This document shows, piece after piece, positions 21,101 through 30,550 of a stretch of 39,112 nt of DNA. Origin of the DNA: Pseudolabrys sp. (GTDB lineage Bacteria > Pseudomonadota > Alphaproteobacteria > Rhizobiales > Xanthobacteraceae). Positions within the stretch are counted from its first letter, which is position 1, and each line of letters begins with the position of its first letter. The notes under the pieces were generated by a model. The model had not been told where the DNA came from, did not search any database, and worked only from the letters and a program-made list of their open reading frames with translations. The stretch covers positions 1 to 39,112 of the forward strand of contig JANWKN010000033.1 of the NCBI GenBank assembly GCA_025451355.1, in the 5' to 3' direction. Both the position numbers and the translations under genes were made by a program.

Positions 21101-21640
21101 ATGGCCCGGCATCCGATTCGAATACTCGGCATCGATCCGGGGCTCCGCCGTACCGGCTGGGGCCTGATCGAGAGCGACGGAAATCGGTTGATTCACATCG
21201 CCTGCGGTTCTGTCGAAACCAGCGAGCGCGCCGAACTCGGCAGCCGCTTGCTAGTGATCCACGACGGGTTGATCTCGGTCATTGAACGCTACCGGCCGCA
21301 CGAGGCCGCGGTGGAGGCGACCTTCGTCAATGCAAACGCAGCGGCGACCCTGAAGCTCGGTCAGGCACGCGGCATTGCGATGCTCGTGCCGGCGAAGGCG
21401 GGGCTCACGGTTGCCGAGTACGCCCCCAATGTCGTCAAAAAGACGGTTGTCGGCGCTGGCCACGGAGAAAAGACGCAGATCCGTATGATGATAGGTGTGC
21501 TGCTGCCGAAGGCCGATCCCAAGAGCGAAGATGCGGCCGATGCACTCGCTATCGCAGTGTGCCACGCCCATCATCGCACGAGCGCGGCACGTCGCTACGC
21601 GGCGCAGGCCTGTGGCGGTGGCAAGCGGATGAAGACATGA
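21101..21640 (+). CDS. ruvC: Holliday junction resolvase RuvC
   Basis: [41 protein letters not shown]. Confidence 0.97.
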   Translation: MARHPIRILGIDPGLRRTGWGLIESDGNRLIHIACGSVETSERAELGSRLLVIHDGLISVIERYRPHEAAVEATFVNANAAATLKLGQARGIAMLVPAKAGLTVAEYAPNVVKKTVVGAGHGEKTQIRMMIGVLLPKADPKSEDAADALAIAVCHAHHRTSAARRYAAQACGGGKRMKT

Positions 21641-22254
21641 TCGGTAAGCTCAAGGGCATCGTGGACAGTTACGGCGAGGATTACATCATCCTCGACGTCG
21701 GCGGCGTCGGCTATCAGGTGCATTGCTCCGCGCGCACGCTGCAGGCGCTTCCCTCACCAGGCGAGGCGGCCACCTTGTCCATCGAAACCCATGTGCGTGA
21801 GGACCAGATCAAGCTGTTCGGTTTTGCCAGCGACCTCGAACGCGAGTGGTTCCGGCTGCTGCAGACAGTGCAAGGGGTGGGTGCCAAGGTCGCGATGTCG
21901 GTGCTCGGCACGCTGAAGCCATCCGAACTCGCTTCAGCAGTTGCCATGCGTGACAAGGCAATGGTGGCCCGCACGCCGGGCGTGGGTCCGAAAGTGGCGG
22001 AGCGTATCGTCACCGAACTGAAAGACAAGGCACCCGCTTACGCAAACGTCGATCCCGCGGTCGTGCATCTTGCCGGCGCGCTTGATGAAAAGCGTGCGCC
22101 AAGGCCGATCACTGATGCTGTTTCCGCGCTGGTCAATCTCGGTTATGGACATCCGCAGGCGGCTGCCGCCATCGCGGCCGCGGCACGCAGTGCGGGTGAC
22201 GACGCAGACACCGCGACGCTGATCCGGCACGGTCTGAAGGAATTGGCAAGATGA
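21637..22254 (+). CDS. ruvA: Holliday junction branch migration protein RuvA
   Basis: [31 protein letters not shown]; 4-nt ATGA overlap with ruvC; start trimmed from 21559. Confidence 0.97.
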   Translation: MIGKLKGIVDSYGEDYIILDVGGVGYQVHCSARTLQALPSPGEAATLSIETHVREDQIKLFGFASDLEREWFRLLQTVQGVGAKVAMSVLGTLKPSELASAVAMRDKAMVARTPGVGPKVAERIVTELKDKAPAYANVDPAVVHLAGALDEKRAPRPITDAVSALVNLGYGHPQAAAAIAAAARSAGDDADTATLIRHGLKELAR

Positions 22255-23291
22255 ACAGTCCGCGCCGACTGGTGGCTGCCGACAAGCGCGACGACGATGT
22301 CGATGCTTCGTTGCGTCCACAGCAACTCAGCGAGTTTGTCGGGCAGCAGCAGGCGCGCGCCAATCTGAAGGTCTTTATTGAGGCAGCACGGGCGCGCAAA
22401 GAGGCGCTCGACCATGTGCTGTTCGTGGGGCCACCGGGCTTGGGCAAGACGACGTTGGCGCAGATCGTGGCGCGCGAATTGGGTGTCAGCTTTCGCGCTA
22501 CTTCCGGCCCGGTAATTGCCAAAGCGGGCGACCTTGCGGCGCTGCTGACCAATCTTGAGCCGCGCGATGTGCTGTTCATCGACGAGATTCACCGACTCAA
22601 CCCGGCAGTCGAGGAAATTCTTTATCCAGCGATGGAGGATTTCCAACTCGACCTCATCATCGGGGAAGGGCCGGCTGCGCGCTCGGTCAAGATCGATCTC
22701 TCCCCCTTCACATTGGTCGGCGCGACAACGCGAGCGGGACTGCTGACAAATCCGTTGCGCGACCGCTTCGGCATTCCGGTGCGGCTTAACTTCTATACCG
22801 AGAAAGAGCTCGAAGAGATCGTCGATCGTGGAGCGCGCGTGCTCCGCATCGGCATCGCCCCAGATGGCGCCAATGAAATCGCGCGGCGCGCCCGCGGCAC
22901 CCCGCGCATCGCGGGACGTCTCCTGCGTCGTGTGCGCGACTTTGCCCATGTCGACGGTGCAAAGACCATCGACCGGAAAGTTGCTGACCGCGCGTTGTTG
23001 GCGCTTGAGGTCGATGCCGCCGGCCTGGATGCGATGGATCGGCGCTATCTCTCGACCATCGCGTCGAGTTACGGAGGTGGGCCGGTCGGTGTCGATACGC
23101 TCGCGGCCGCGTTGTCGGAACCGCGTGACGCCATCGAGGACATCATCGAGCCATTCCTGATCCAAAAAGGCTTCCTGCAACGGACGCCGCGCGGGCGGTT
23201 ACTGACCGCGCTGGCTTTCCAGCATCTCGGCCTGCCGGAGCCTGCGCGCGATCCGGCCCAGTTTGGGCTGTTTTCCGGAGAGGATGAGTAG
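22251..23291 (+). CDS. ruvB: Holliday junction branch migration helicase RuvB
   Basis: [41 protein letters not shown]. Confidence 0.98.
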   Translation: MNSPRRLVAADKRDDDVDASLRPQQLSEFVGQQQARANLKVFIEAARARKEALDHVLFVGPPGLGKTTLAQIVARELGVSFRATSGPVIAKAGDLAALLTNLEPRDVLFIDEIHRLNPAVEEILYPAMEDFQLDLIIGEGPAARSVKIDLSPFTLVGATTRAGLLTNPLRDRFGIPVRLNFYTEKELEEIVDRGARVLRIGIAPDGANEIARRARGTPRIAGRLLRRVRDFAHVDGAKTIDRKVADRALLALEVDAAGLDAMDRRYLSTIASSYGGGPVGVDTLAAALSEPRDAIEDIIEPFLIQKGFLQRTPRGRLLTALAFQHLGLPEPARDPAQFGLFSGEDE

Positions 23292-23691
23292 CGAAAGAAT
23301 CATATCTGTGGTGGCCGCACTGATCCGCGACGGGGACGGGCGCGTTCTGCTGGTCCGCAAGCGCGGGACGGTGGCTTTCATGCAGCCGGGCGGCAAACGC
23401 GACGTTGGCGAAAGCGACGTCGCGGCATTGGCACGCGAAATCGGCGAGGAATTGGGCTGTCGTATCAAGGATAGCAGCGTGCAGGCTCTGGGCGTGTTTG
23501 ATTGCCCGGCGGCGAACGAGCCAGGATTTCAAGTCAACGCCGCTGTCTATGCGGTGGATGTCGACGGTCCGATCAAGCCTGCCGGCGAGATCGATCAGGT
23601 CTTATGGATCGATCCGCGCGCGCTTCCCGACCTCACATTCGCACCATTGACGCGCGACCACGTGCTCCCGCTCGCGCGGTCACTTCAATGA
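23287..23691 (+). CDS. Nudix hydrolase
   Basis: Nudix box [22 protein letters not shown]; start overlaps ruvB stop (ATGAGTAG). Confidence 0.9.
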   Translation, partial: SSERIISVVAALIRDGDGRVLLVRKRGTVAFMQPGGKRDVGESDVAALAREIGEELGCRIKDSSVQALGVFDCPAANEPGFQVNAAVYAVDVDGPIKPAGEIDQVLWIDPRALPDLTFAPLTRDHVLPLARSLQ

Positions 23692-23752
23692 ATGGCTGCA
23701 TTGACGCGCAAGCCGATTGATGCAGTTCTCTCCTGTCTGTAAATAGTTCGCT

Positions 23753-24211
23753 ATGAACTCCCTCGATGGCGAAATTCTCGACGGCCGGCACCATCAGGCT
23801 GTGCGTGTCTATTACGAAGACACGGATTTTTCCGGCATCGTCTATCACGCGAGCTATCTGCGTTTCATGGAGCGCGGCCGCACCAATTATCTACGACTGA
23901 TCGGCGCCGATCATCGCGCGCTGTTCGAACAAGCCGAAAAGGAAGCGCCGGGATTTTCTTTCGTGGTGCGTCATATGAGCATCGATTTCCGCAAGCCCGC
24001 GTTCATGGATGACGTGCTGGACATCGTCACCACACCGGAAGAAGTGAAAGGCGCCTCGGTGACACTCAATCAGAAGGTTATGCGTGGCGTTGATCTACTT
24101 GTGGAAGCGCACGTTCAGGTCGCCTTCGTTTCCGGCGGACGCGCAAAGCCGATCCCGAAGCCGCTGCGCGTTGCCATGAAAGCAGATCAGGAATCGGGCG
24201 GCGTCACCTGA
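23753..24211 (+). CDS. ybgC: Tol-Pal-associated acyl-CoA thioesterase (YbgC)
   Basis: VRVYYEDTDFSGIVYHASYLRFMERGRTNYLR hotdog thioesterase motif. Confidence 0.95.
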   Translation: MNSLDGEILDGRHHQAVRVYYEDTDFSGIVYHASYLRFMERGRTNYLRLIGADHRALFEQAEKEAPGFSFVVRHMSIDFRKPAFMDDVLDIVTTPEEVKGASVTLNQKVMRGVDLLVEAHVQVAFVSGGRAKPIPKPLRVAMKADQESGGVT

Positions 24212-24233
24212 CGGCACGTGCTATTATTTCTGG

Positions 24234-24806
24234 ATGAGCAACAGTTTCGCGATATTCGATACGGCGATCCGTACGTGCGGAATCGTCTGGAACGTGCACG
24301 GCGTGGCCGGCGTGCAGATTCACGACGGAACTGAAGGCGCCACCCGGGCGCACCTGTTGCGGCGTTTTGCCGGCGCAAAGGAAGAGCCGCCTCCTGCACA
24401 TGTGCAGCGGGCGATTGACGGCATCGTTGCACTCTTGTGCGGCGAGAAACGCGACTTGAACGACGTGACGCTCGATACTGGCGATCTGCCGGAGTTCAAT
24501 CGCAAGGTCTACGCCATTGCACGCACGATTCCGCCGGGCTCCACATTGACTTACGGAGAGATTGCGGAACGCCTTGGCGACAGATTATTGGCGCGCGATG
24601 TCGGACAGGCGCTCGGCCAGAATCCGATTCCCTTGATCGTGCCCTGTCATCGTGTGCTCGCTGCGGGCGGCAAGACAGGCGGCTTTTCGGCTCCGGGCGG
24701 CGTCGTCAGCAAGCTCCGTCTGCTGAGCATCGAAGGTGCACAGCCGAGCGGTCCGACATTGTTTGATCATCTGCCGCTGGTCGCCAAACGCGGGCGACGT
24801 TCATAG
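24234..24806 (+). CDS. Methylated-DNA--protein-cysteine methyltransferase
   Basis: Active-site motif IPLIVPCHRVLAAGGKTGGFSAPGG; GSTLTYGEIAERLG. Confidence 0.94.
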   Translation: MSNSFAIFDTAIRTCGIVWNVHGVAGVQIHDGTEGATRAHLLRRFAGAKEEPPPAHVQRAIDGIVALLCGEKRDLNDVTLDTGDLPEFNRKVYAIARTIPPGSTLTYGEIAERLGDRLLARDVGQALGQNPIPLIVPCHRVLAAGGKTGGFSAPGGVVSKLRLLSIEGAQPSGPTLFDHLPLVAKRGRRS

Positions 24807-24835
24807 ATATCGGCGTCGACGCACCTGCCGGACTC

Positions 24836-24854
24836 ATGTTAATCCCGTTTACAT
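24836..24854. promoter_or_regulatory. Putative TetR operator 1 (imperfect 8-3-8 inverted repeat)
   Basis: ATGTTAAT-CCC-GTTTACAT; each arm matches ATGTAAAT/ATTTACAT of 25599-25617 at 7/8; overlaps the TetR start codon at 24853. Confidence 0.6.
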
Positions 24855-25500
24855 GAAATGGGGCAGACGTGCCGGACCGCGCGGCTATCACCACGGCAAC
24901 CTCAAGGAAGCCCTGGTGCGGGCTGCGCTTGAGTTGATTGCTGAGAAGGGACCGGCTGGCTTCACCTTTGCCGACGCCGCGCGCTGGGCAGGCGTAAGTC
25001 CTGCGGCGCCGTATCGGCATTTTCGCGATCGAGACGCGCTGCTCGCCGATGTTGCTCGCCGCGGCTTTCAGGAGTTTGCAAGCGCGCTCGCCAAAGCCTG
25101 GGACGAAGGCAAGCCGGAGGTGATGGCGGCTTTTGACCGTCTCGGCAAAACCTATCTCGCTTTCGCCAAACGCGAGCCGGCCTATTACTCTGCGATGTTC
25201 GAGGCGGGTGTTCCTCTCGATACTGATCGCGAGTTACGCGAGGCTAGCGAGAACGCATTTGCCGTGTTGCGCGCGGCGGCCGAGAAACTGGTTTCGTTGA
25301 TTCCGTCGCCAGGGCGTCCGCCGGCTCTGATGGTCGCATTGCACATATGGTCGATGACGCACGGGATCGCCTCGTTGTTCGGCCGCGGCGACGCGGCCCG
25401 TCGCGCATTACCGATGCCGCCCGAGGAACTGCTGGAAGCTGCCGTCCTTATTTACCTGCGCGGTCTGGGGCTTAACGCGACAGCGGCCCGGCAGCGGTGA
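24853..25500 (+). CDS. TetR/AcrR family regulator (WHG-type C-terminal domain likely)
   Basis: GYHHGNLKEALVRAALELIAEKGPAGFTFADAARWAGVSPAAPYRHFRDRDALLADVARRGF HTH; start trimmed from 24736. Confidence 0.93.
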   Translation: MKWGRRAGPRGYHHGNLKEALVRAALELIAEKGPAGFTFADAARWAGVSPAAPYRHFRDRDALLADVARRGFQEFASALAKAWDEGKPEVMAAFDRLGKTYLAFAKREPAYYSAMFEAGVPLDTDRELREASENAFAVLRAAAEKLVSLIPSPGRPPALMVALHIWSMTHGIASLFGRGDAARRALPMPPEELLEAAVLIYLRGLGLNATAARQR

Positions 25501-25570
25501 GTAGCCAGCGACTTTTGCGCGCAGGTCTGGCGCGGCGCCACAACGCTCACCAATTTAATTTCCGCGCCGC

Positions 25571-25599
25571 TTGACAGTGGCCTCGCCCTGCCCTAACTA
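25571..25599 (+). promoter_or_regulatory. Sigma70-type promoter for DUF2852 gene
   Basis: TTGACA (25571-25576), 17-bp spacer, TAACTA (25594-25599); last base of the -10 enters the palindrome. Confidence 0.6.
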
Positions 25600-25617
25600 T
25601 GTAAATGTTATTTACAT
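25599..25617. promoter_or_regulatory. Putative TetR operator 2 (perfect 8-3-8 inverted repeat)
   Basis: ATGTAAAT-GTT-ATTTACAT, AT-rich island in GC-rich DNA, at the predicted transcription start. Confidence 0.7.
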
Positions 25618-25633
25618 TCACGCGAGGCCGACA

Positions 25634-26047
25634 ATGCCTATCACCGCGCAACTCGACTCTTTCGGAAAACCCGCCTGGATCGCACTGATCGTTCTTGGCT
25701 TCATGGTCTGGTGGCCGCTTGGGCTTAGCGTCCTCGCCTTCACCATCGGGAGCGGAAGAATGGGATGTGGACAGCACCACTGGCAGAACAAGGTGGATCG
25801 AATGCAGCAAAAGATGGATTGGATGAGGTCGCGAATGGGTGGCAGCCCCTGGAATTTCTATGCGCCCTCCAGCGGCAACCGGGCTTTCGACGATTATCGG
25901 GCCGATACGCTGCGGCGCCTTGAGGAAGAGCAGCGCGAGTTCCGTGAGTTCCTCGCGCGTCTTCGTCTGGCGAAGGACAAAACCGAGTTCGACCAGTTCA
26001 TGGCCGAGCGTGGCAACCGGCCTTCGCCGGATCAGCCCCAGAGCTAA
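25634..26047 (+). CDS. DUF2852-family membrane protein
   Basis: GKPAWIALIVLGFMVWWPLGLSVLAFTIGSGRM TM segment followed by FDDYRADTLRRLEEEQREFREFLARLRLAKDKTEFDQFMAER. Confidence 0.85.
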   Translation: MPITAQLDSFGKPAWIALIVLGFMVWWPLGLSVLAFTIGSGRMGCGQHHWQNKVDRMQQKMDWMRSRMGGSPWNFYAPSSGNRAFDDYRADTLRRLEEEQREFREFLARLRLAKDKTEFDQFMAERGNRPSPDQPQS

Positions 26048-26072
26048 ATCGCCCCGCTTTCCTGAAGCAACG

Positions 26073-26104
26073 GGCCGCCCGAGAGGGCGGCCATCGCTTT
26101 TTTC
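26073..26104 (+). terminator. Rho-independent terminator after DUF2852 gene
   Basis: GGCCGCCC-GAGA-GGGCGGCC hairpin followed by atcgcttttttc. Confidence 0.85.
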
Positions 26105-26353
26105 GCCGGCGCGCGGAGGTAACTACTCCTTAACCACAATCAGCGCTGTTTAGAGCGGTTAGGCCCGCTTCCGCGCCCAAGTTTGGCCAAGTTTCGCGGG
26201 GATTTCGTAGGTTACCGGTGGACGGGACCAACGATTTTCGCGAGACGTCCGGCTTAGCGCGTGAGCGGCATCGTCGCGCGCGCATGTCGACTTCGGATAT
26301 TGCGCCGCGCCGGTTCGACCCACGGGACCGGATTAAGCCGAAAGGACGTGCCT

Positions 26354-27067
26354 ATGAATCCTGCCGACGTGGCACAGTCGGTGCTCCCGCTGACTTCTTC
26401 CGATCTTTCGCTGTTCACCCTGTTCTGGAACGCGCACTGGGTCGTCAAGACGGTGATGGTCGGGCTGCTGATCTGCTCAGTCTGGGTCTGGGCGATCGCG
26501 ATCGACAAGACCGTGCTCTATACCCGTTCGCGCCGCGCCATGGATCGTTTCGAGCAGGCCTTCTGGTCGGGGCAGTCGCTGGACGAACTCTACCGCGCGC
26601 TGTCCTCGCGCCCCGCGCATTCGATGGCGGCATTATTCGTGGCCGCGATGCGCGAATGGAAACGCAGTTTCGAGGGAAATGCGCGCACGATCGGTGGATT
26701 GCAGATGCGTATTGAAAAAGTCATGGAAGTGACAATCGCGCGTGAGGTCGAGCGGCTTGAAAGGCGTCTGCTCGTGCTCGCCACCGTCGGGTCGGCGGGA
26801 CCATTTGTCGGGTTGTTCGGTACCGTCTGGGGCATCATGACGAGCTTCCAATCGATCGCCGCATCCAAAAACACATCATTGGCGGTTGTCGCGCCCGGCA
26901 TCGCCGAAGCGCTTTTTGCGACTGCACTCGGCCTTGTCGCCGCCATACCAGCGACGATTTTCTATAACAAGTTCGCGTCCGAAGTTAACAAACAAGCCCA
27001 GCGCCTCGAGGGCTTTGCCGACGAGTTCTCGGCAATTCTGTCCCGGCAGATCGACGAGCGAGGGTAG
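26354..27067 (+). CDS. tolQ: Tol-Pal system protein TolQ
   Basis: MotA/TolQ/ExbB domain (ATVGSAGPFVGLFGTVWGIMTSFQSIAASKNTSLAVVAPGIAEALFATALGLVAAIPATIFYNKF). Confidence 0.96.
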   Translation: MNPADVAQSVLPLTSSDLSLFTLFWNAHWVVKTVMVGLLICSVWVWAIAIDKTVLYTRSRRAMDRFEQAFWSGQSLDELYRALSSRPAHSMAALFVAAMREWKRSFEGNARTIGGLQMRIEKVMEVTIAREVERLERRLLVLATVGSAGPFVGLFGTVWGIMTSFQSIAASKNTSLAVVAPGIAEALFATALGLVAAIPATIFYNKFASEVNKQAQRLEGFADEFSAILSRQIDERG

Positions 27068-27078
27068 GGGATCGCTTC

Positions 27079-27534
27079 ATGGCTGCCAATGCCGGCACGC
27101 CGATCATCGGGAAGCGCAAGCATCATCGCCGCCGGGTGATGAGCGAGATCAACGTGACCCCGATGGTCGACGTGATGCTTGTGCTGTTGATAATTTTTAT
27201 GGTGTCGGCGCCGCTGCTGACGGTCGGCGTTCCGATCGATCTGCCGCAAAGTCAGGCCAAAACCCTGGACCAGGACAAGGAGCCGCTCACCGTTTCTGTC
27301 AACGACAAAGGCCAGATTTTCCTGCAGAATAGCGAAATTGCCGTCGACGATCTGATCCCCAAAATGCAGGCCGTGGCCCAAGCGCGCGGTGGGGTCGAAG
27401 CACGTGTTTACGTACGCGGCGACAAGAAAGTGGACTATGGGACCATGATGCAGGTGATGGGCCGGCTGTCATCGGCCGGCTTTCATCGTGTAGCCTTGGT
27501 TACCGAGTTTGAACAGGGCGCGAAAGCGCGGTGA
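27079..27534 (+). CDS. tolR: Tol-Pal system protein TolR
   Basis: MSEINVTPMVDVMLVLLIIFMVSAPLLTVGVPIDLP ExbD/TolR motif. Confidence 0.97.
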   Translation: MAANAGTPIIGKRKHHRRRVMSEINVTPMVDVMLVLLIIFMVSAPLLTVGVPIDLPQSQAKTLDQDKEPLTVSVNDKGQIFLQNSEIAVDDLIPKMQAVAQARGGVEARVYVRGDKKVDYGTMMQVMGRLSSAGFHRVALVTEFEQGAKAR

Positions 27535-28388
27535 TGAGAAAAGCGACAGCAATATCGGCTGGCCTGCACGCGGCGGTGCTGCTGTGGGCGACGTTCTCAT
27601 TTTCAGGGAAGATGTTCGACGTCACGCCGGCGGAGTCGTTGCCGGTCGACCTCGTCAGCGAAAAAGATTTCTCCGAGATGACCAAGGGCGTGAAGGACGC
27701 GCCGAAGGTCGAGACACCAAAGCCACTGGCCGAGAAAAAAGCCGAAGAGCCGCCCAAACCGGTCGAAGATTCGAAGGCGAAGATCACCGAAAAAAAGGAA
27801 GTTCAGGCCGCGAAGGAAGTTGCGTCGCCGCCCGAGCCGCAACCGACCAAGCCCGATCAGATTGCCGATAAGCTTAAACAACCGGACGAACCAAAGCAGC
27901 AGACCAAGGTCGAGCAGCCACTACCGCCGAAGAAGCCGCCGCAGAAGCCGCAGCCGAAATTCGATGCCGACAAGATCGCGGCTCTGCTCGACAAGCGCGA
28001 TCCACAACGGAATGTCGCGGCCGGGCTGGACCCCAACAACGTTCCGTCCTTGGGAACGCCCTCGGGCATGGCGGCGAGGTTGTCGCAATCCGAAATCGAT
28101 GCGCTTCGTGCCCGATTGATGGCCCTATGGAGTCCCCCGGTCGGTGTGCAGGATCCGAATGAGCTGATCGTCAATGTGACCGTAAGACTTCGCCCCGACG
28201 GCCGTCTGGCGGCGGCGCCATTTGCGCGGGTCAACGGCAGAAGTGTTGCCGCAATGGCCTCGCGCGACAGCGCGGTACGCGCGGTGTTGACAGGTCAGCC
28301 CTTCGACATGCTCAAACCTGAGCATTACGAGAGTTGGAAAGAGATCGAGTTGACGTTCGATCCCAAAGACATGTTTCGGTCAAATTAA
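27531..28388 (+). CDS. tolA: TolA-like cell envelope protein
   Basis: Position tolR-X-tolB; N-terminal TM, Lys/Pro/Glu-rich central region, TonB/TolA-like C-terminus; 4-nt overlap with tolR. Confidence 0.88.
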   Translation: MMRKATAISAGLHAAVLLWATFSFSGKMFDVTPAESLPVDLVSEKDFSEMTKGVKDAPKVETPKPLAEKKAEEPPKPVEDSKAKITEKKEVQAAKEVASPPEPQPTKPDQIADKLKQPDEPKQQTKVEQPLPPKKPPQKPQPKFDADKIAALLDKRDPQRNVAAGLDPNNVPSLGTPSGMAARLSQSEIDALRARLMALWSPPVGVQDPNELIVNVTVRLRPDGRLAAAPFARVNGRSVAAMASRDSAVRAVLTGQPFDMLKPEHYESWKEIELTFDPKDMFRSN

Positions 28389-28410
28389 GTCCTCTATTGA
28401 TCCAATCGAA

Positions 28411-29730
28411 ATGACCCAACGATCCGTTCCCCTTCCGCTCACCCGTCGCTGGTTGCTCGCCGGCGCGGGAGCAATGGCTGTTCTTGCGCCACGCGCGGCA
28501 GGTGCGGTGCTGCGGCTCGACATTACGCAGGGTAATTTGCAACCGATGCCGATCGCACTACCAGACTTCGTCTCCGAAACCGACATCGGACGAAATGTTA
28601 CCGCGGTCATCAGCAACAATCTTCAGCGCAGCGGTCTGTTCGCGCCTATCAATCCAGCTGCCTTCATCGAAAAAGTCACCAACAGCGATAACGTGCCGCG
28701 CTTTGCCGATTGGCGCACGATAAACGCTCAGGCGCTCGTCACCGGCCGTATCACGCGCCAGGGTGATGGTCGGCTAAAGGCGGAGTTTCGCCTTTGGGAT
28801 GTGTTCGCGGGCCAGCAGCTCGACGGCAAGCAGTATTTTACGACACCCGATAACTGGCGGCGGATCGCTCACATTATTGCAGACGCGATCTATGAACGCC
28901 TCACTGGCGACAAAGGTTATTTTGACAGCCGTGTCGTATTTGTCGACGAAACCGGCCCGAAGGATCGGCGCGTGAAGCGGCTCGCCATCATGGATCAGGA
29001 TGGCGCCGGCGTACGCTACCTGACGCGCGGCGATGATCTGGTGCTGACGCCCCGCTTCAATCCGTCGACGCAAGAGATCACTTACATGTCGTATGGGCAG
29101 GGCGATCCGCGCGTCTATCTGCTCAACATCGAGACCGGACAACGCGAAATCGTCGGTAACTTTCCTGGCATGACCTTCGCCCCGAGATTTTCCCCCGACG
29201 GTCAGCGCGTCATCATGAGTCTTCAGCAGGGAGGCAATGCCAATCTGTTCGTAATGGACCTACGGTCAAAGCAGACCACGCGTCTCACCGACACTCCGGC
29301 AATCGATACCGCGCCCTGTTACTCACCTGATGGTACCCGCATCTGCTTCGAGAGCGACCGGGGGGGCAGCCAGCAGATCTACGTCATGCCGGCAACCGGC
29401 GGGGCGGCGCAACGCATCAGCTTCGGCGAAGGGCACCATTCGACTCCGGTCTGGTCCCCGCGTGGCGACTACATTGCTTTCACCGGCCAGGCGCGTGGTA
29501 ATTTTGCGATCGGTATTCTCAAACCCGACGGTTCCGGCGAGCGCCTGTTGACCGAAGGCTTCCACAACGAAGGGCCTACATTCGCGCCGAACGGGCGAGT
29601 ACTGATGTTCTTCCGGGACGTAGGCCAGGGGCCAGCGCTCTATACGATCGACATCAGCGGCCGCAATGAATTGAAGGTTCCGACGCCGGCCTATGCATCC
29701 GATCCGGCTTGGTCACCCCTTTTGTCGTGA
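28411..29730 (+). CDS. tolB: Tol-Pal system beta-propeller protein TolB
   Basis: [74 protein letters not shown]. Confidence 0.97.
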   Translation: MTQRSVPLPLTRRWLLAGAGAMAVLAPRAAGAVLRLDITQGNLQPMPIALPDFVSETDIGRNVTAVISNNLQRSGLFAPINPAAFIEKVTNSDNVPRFADWRTINAQALVTGRITRQGDGRLKAEFRLWDVFAGQQLDGKQYFTTPDNWRRIAHIIADAIYERLTGDKGYFDSRVVFVDETGPKDRRVKRLAIMDQDGAGVRYLTRGDDLVLTPRFNPSTQEITYMSYGQGDPRVYLLNIETGQREIVGNFPGMTFAPRFSPDGQRVIMSLQQGGNANLFVMDLRSKQTTRLTDTPAIDTAPCYSPDGTRICFESDRGGSQQIYVMPATGGAAQRISFGEGHHSTPVWSPRGDYIAFTGQARGNFAIGILKPDGSGERLLTEGFHNEGPTFAPNGRVLMFFRDVGQGPALYTIDISGRNELKVPTPAYASDPAWSPLLS

Positions 29731-29817
29731 CTGTCGCAAACCGGCCTTATTTTCACACTGTCTTAACCATTAGAAACGGTTTAAGGGACGACGGGACATT
29801 TAATCGGGCTGGGCAAG

Positions 29818-29855
29818 GTTCCATCAAGGTTGATGGAACGTTCGTTTAACGAACG
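29818..29855. repeat. Two abutting inverted repeats in tolB-pal intergenic region
   Basis: GTTCCATCAA-GG-TTGATGGAAC (29818-29839) and CGTTCGTT-T-AACGAACG (29839-29855), both with perfect arms. Confidence 0.85.
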
Positions 29856-29910
29856 GCCTGCTAGACCCGCACGCATGGTGTGTCGATACGCGTGAATGGA
29901 GGGGACCGGG

Positions 29911-30405
29911 ATGATGGATATCAGGAAAATGCTTCACGCTGCCCGGTTCGCGGTGATCCTCGCTGCGGCTCTGGCAGTCTCGGCCTGCGCCAGGTCAGGC
30001 GAAGATGCTCAGGCGAATGCCGCCGGCCAGGCGTCGCCGGGCAGCCAGCAGGATTTTATTGTCAACGTCGGTGACCGCGTATTTTTCGAATCCGACTCGA
30101 CCGAGCTCACGCCGCAAGCGCGCGCGACGCTAGACAAGCAAGCTCAGTGGCTAACGACGTACAGCCAGTACGGCCAGTTCACCATCGAGGGTCATGCTGA
30201 CGAACGCGGCACCCGCGAATACAACATCGCGCTCGGTGCGCGGCGTTCACAGGCGGTGCGCGACTATTTGGTCTCGCGCGGTATTCAGGGACAGCGCATG
30301 CGGACGATCTCCTTTGGCAAGGAGCGGCCGGTCGCGGTCTGTAACGATATCTCCTGCTGGTCGCAGAATCGACGCGCAGTGACCGTGCTGGGGGTCAGTT
30401 CCTAA
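29911..30405 (+). CDS. pal: Peptidoglycan-associated lipoprotein Pal
   Basis: Lipobox AVSAC, OmpA domain FTIEGHADERGTREYNIALGARRSQAVRDYL; start at 29911 because the GGAGG just upstream is a good SD overlapping the ORF-track start. Confidence 0.96.
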   Translation: MMDIRKMLHAARFAVILAAALAVSACARSGEDAQANAAGQASPGSQQDFIVNVGDRVFFESDSTELTPQARATLDKQAQWLTTYSQYGQFTIEGHADERGTREYNIALGARRSQAVRDYLVSRGIQGQRMRTISFGKERPVAVCNDISCWSQNRRAVTVLGVSS

Positions 30406-30550
30406 GGCTCGGATGGCCGGGTTCGTCCGGCCACCTATACATTCGGCATAAAGTCGGACGAAGCCGGAACCGGCGCCGCAGTCACAATTTCGACGCAGCG
30501 CGTCTTATGTTACCCTTTCTCGGCAAACGGCTGCCGCCGGTTCATCAGAC

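Noticed and set aside
22143-23180. 345-aa minus-strand ORF
   Set aside because: Antisense to ruvB, no recognisable domain.
24234-24806. DNA methyltransferase of a restriction-modification system
   Set aside because: PCHRV motif identifies an alkyl-transferase repair protein, not an RM enzyme.
26168-26204. Short direct repeat aagtttggccaagttt before tolQ as a possible mobile-element or CRISPR-like repeat
   Set aside because: Only two short copies, no spacers, transposase or flanking duplications.
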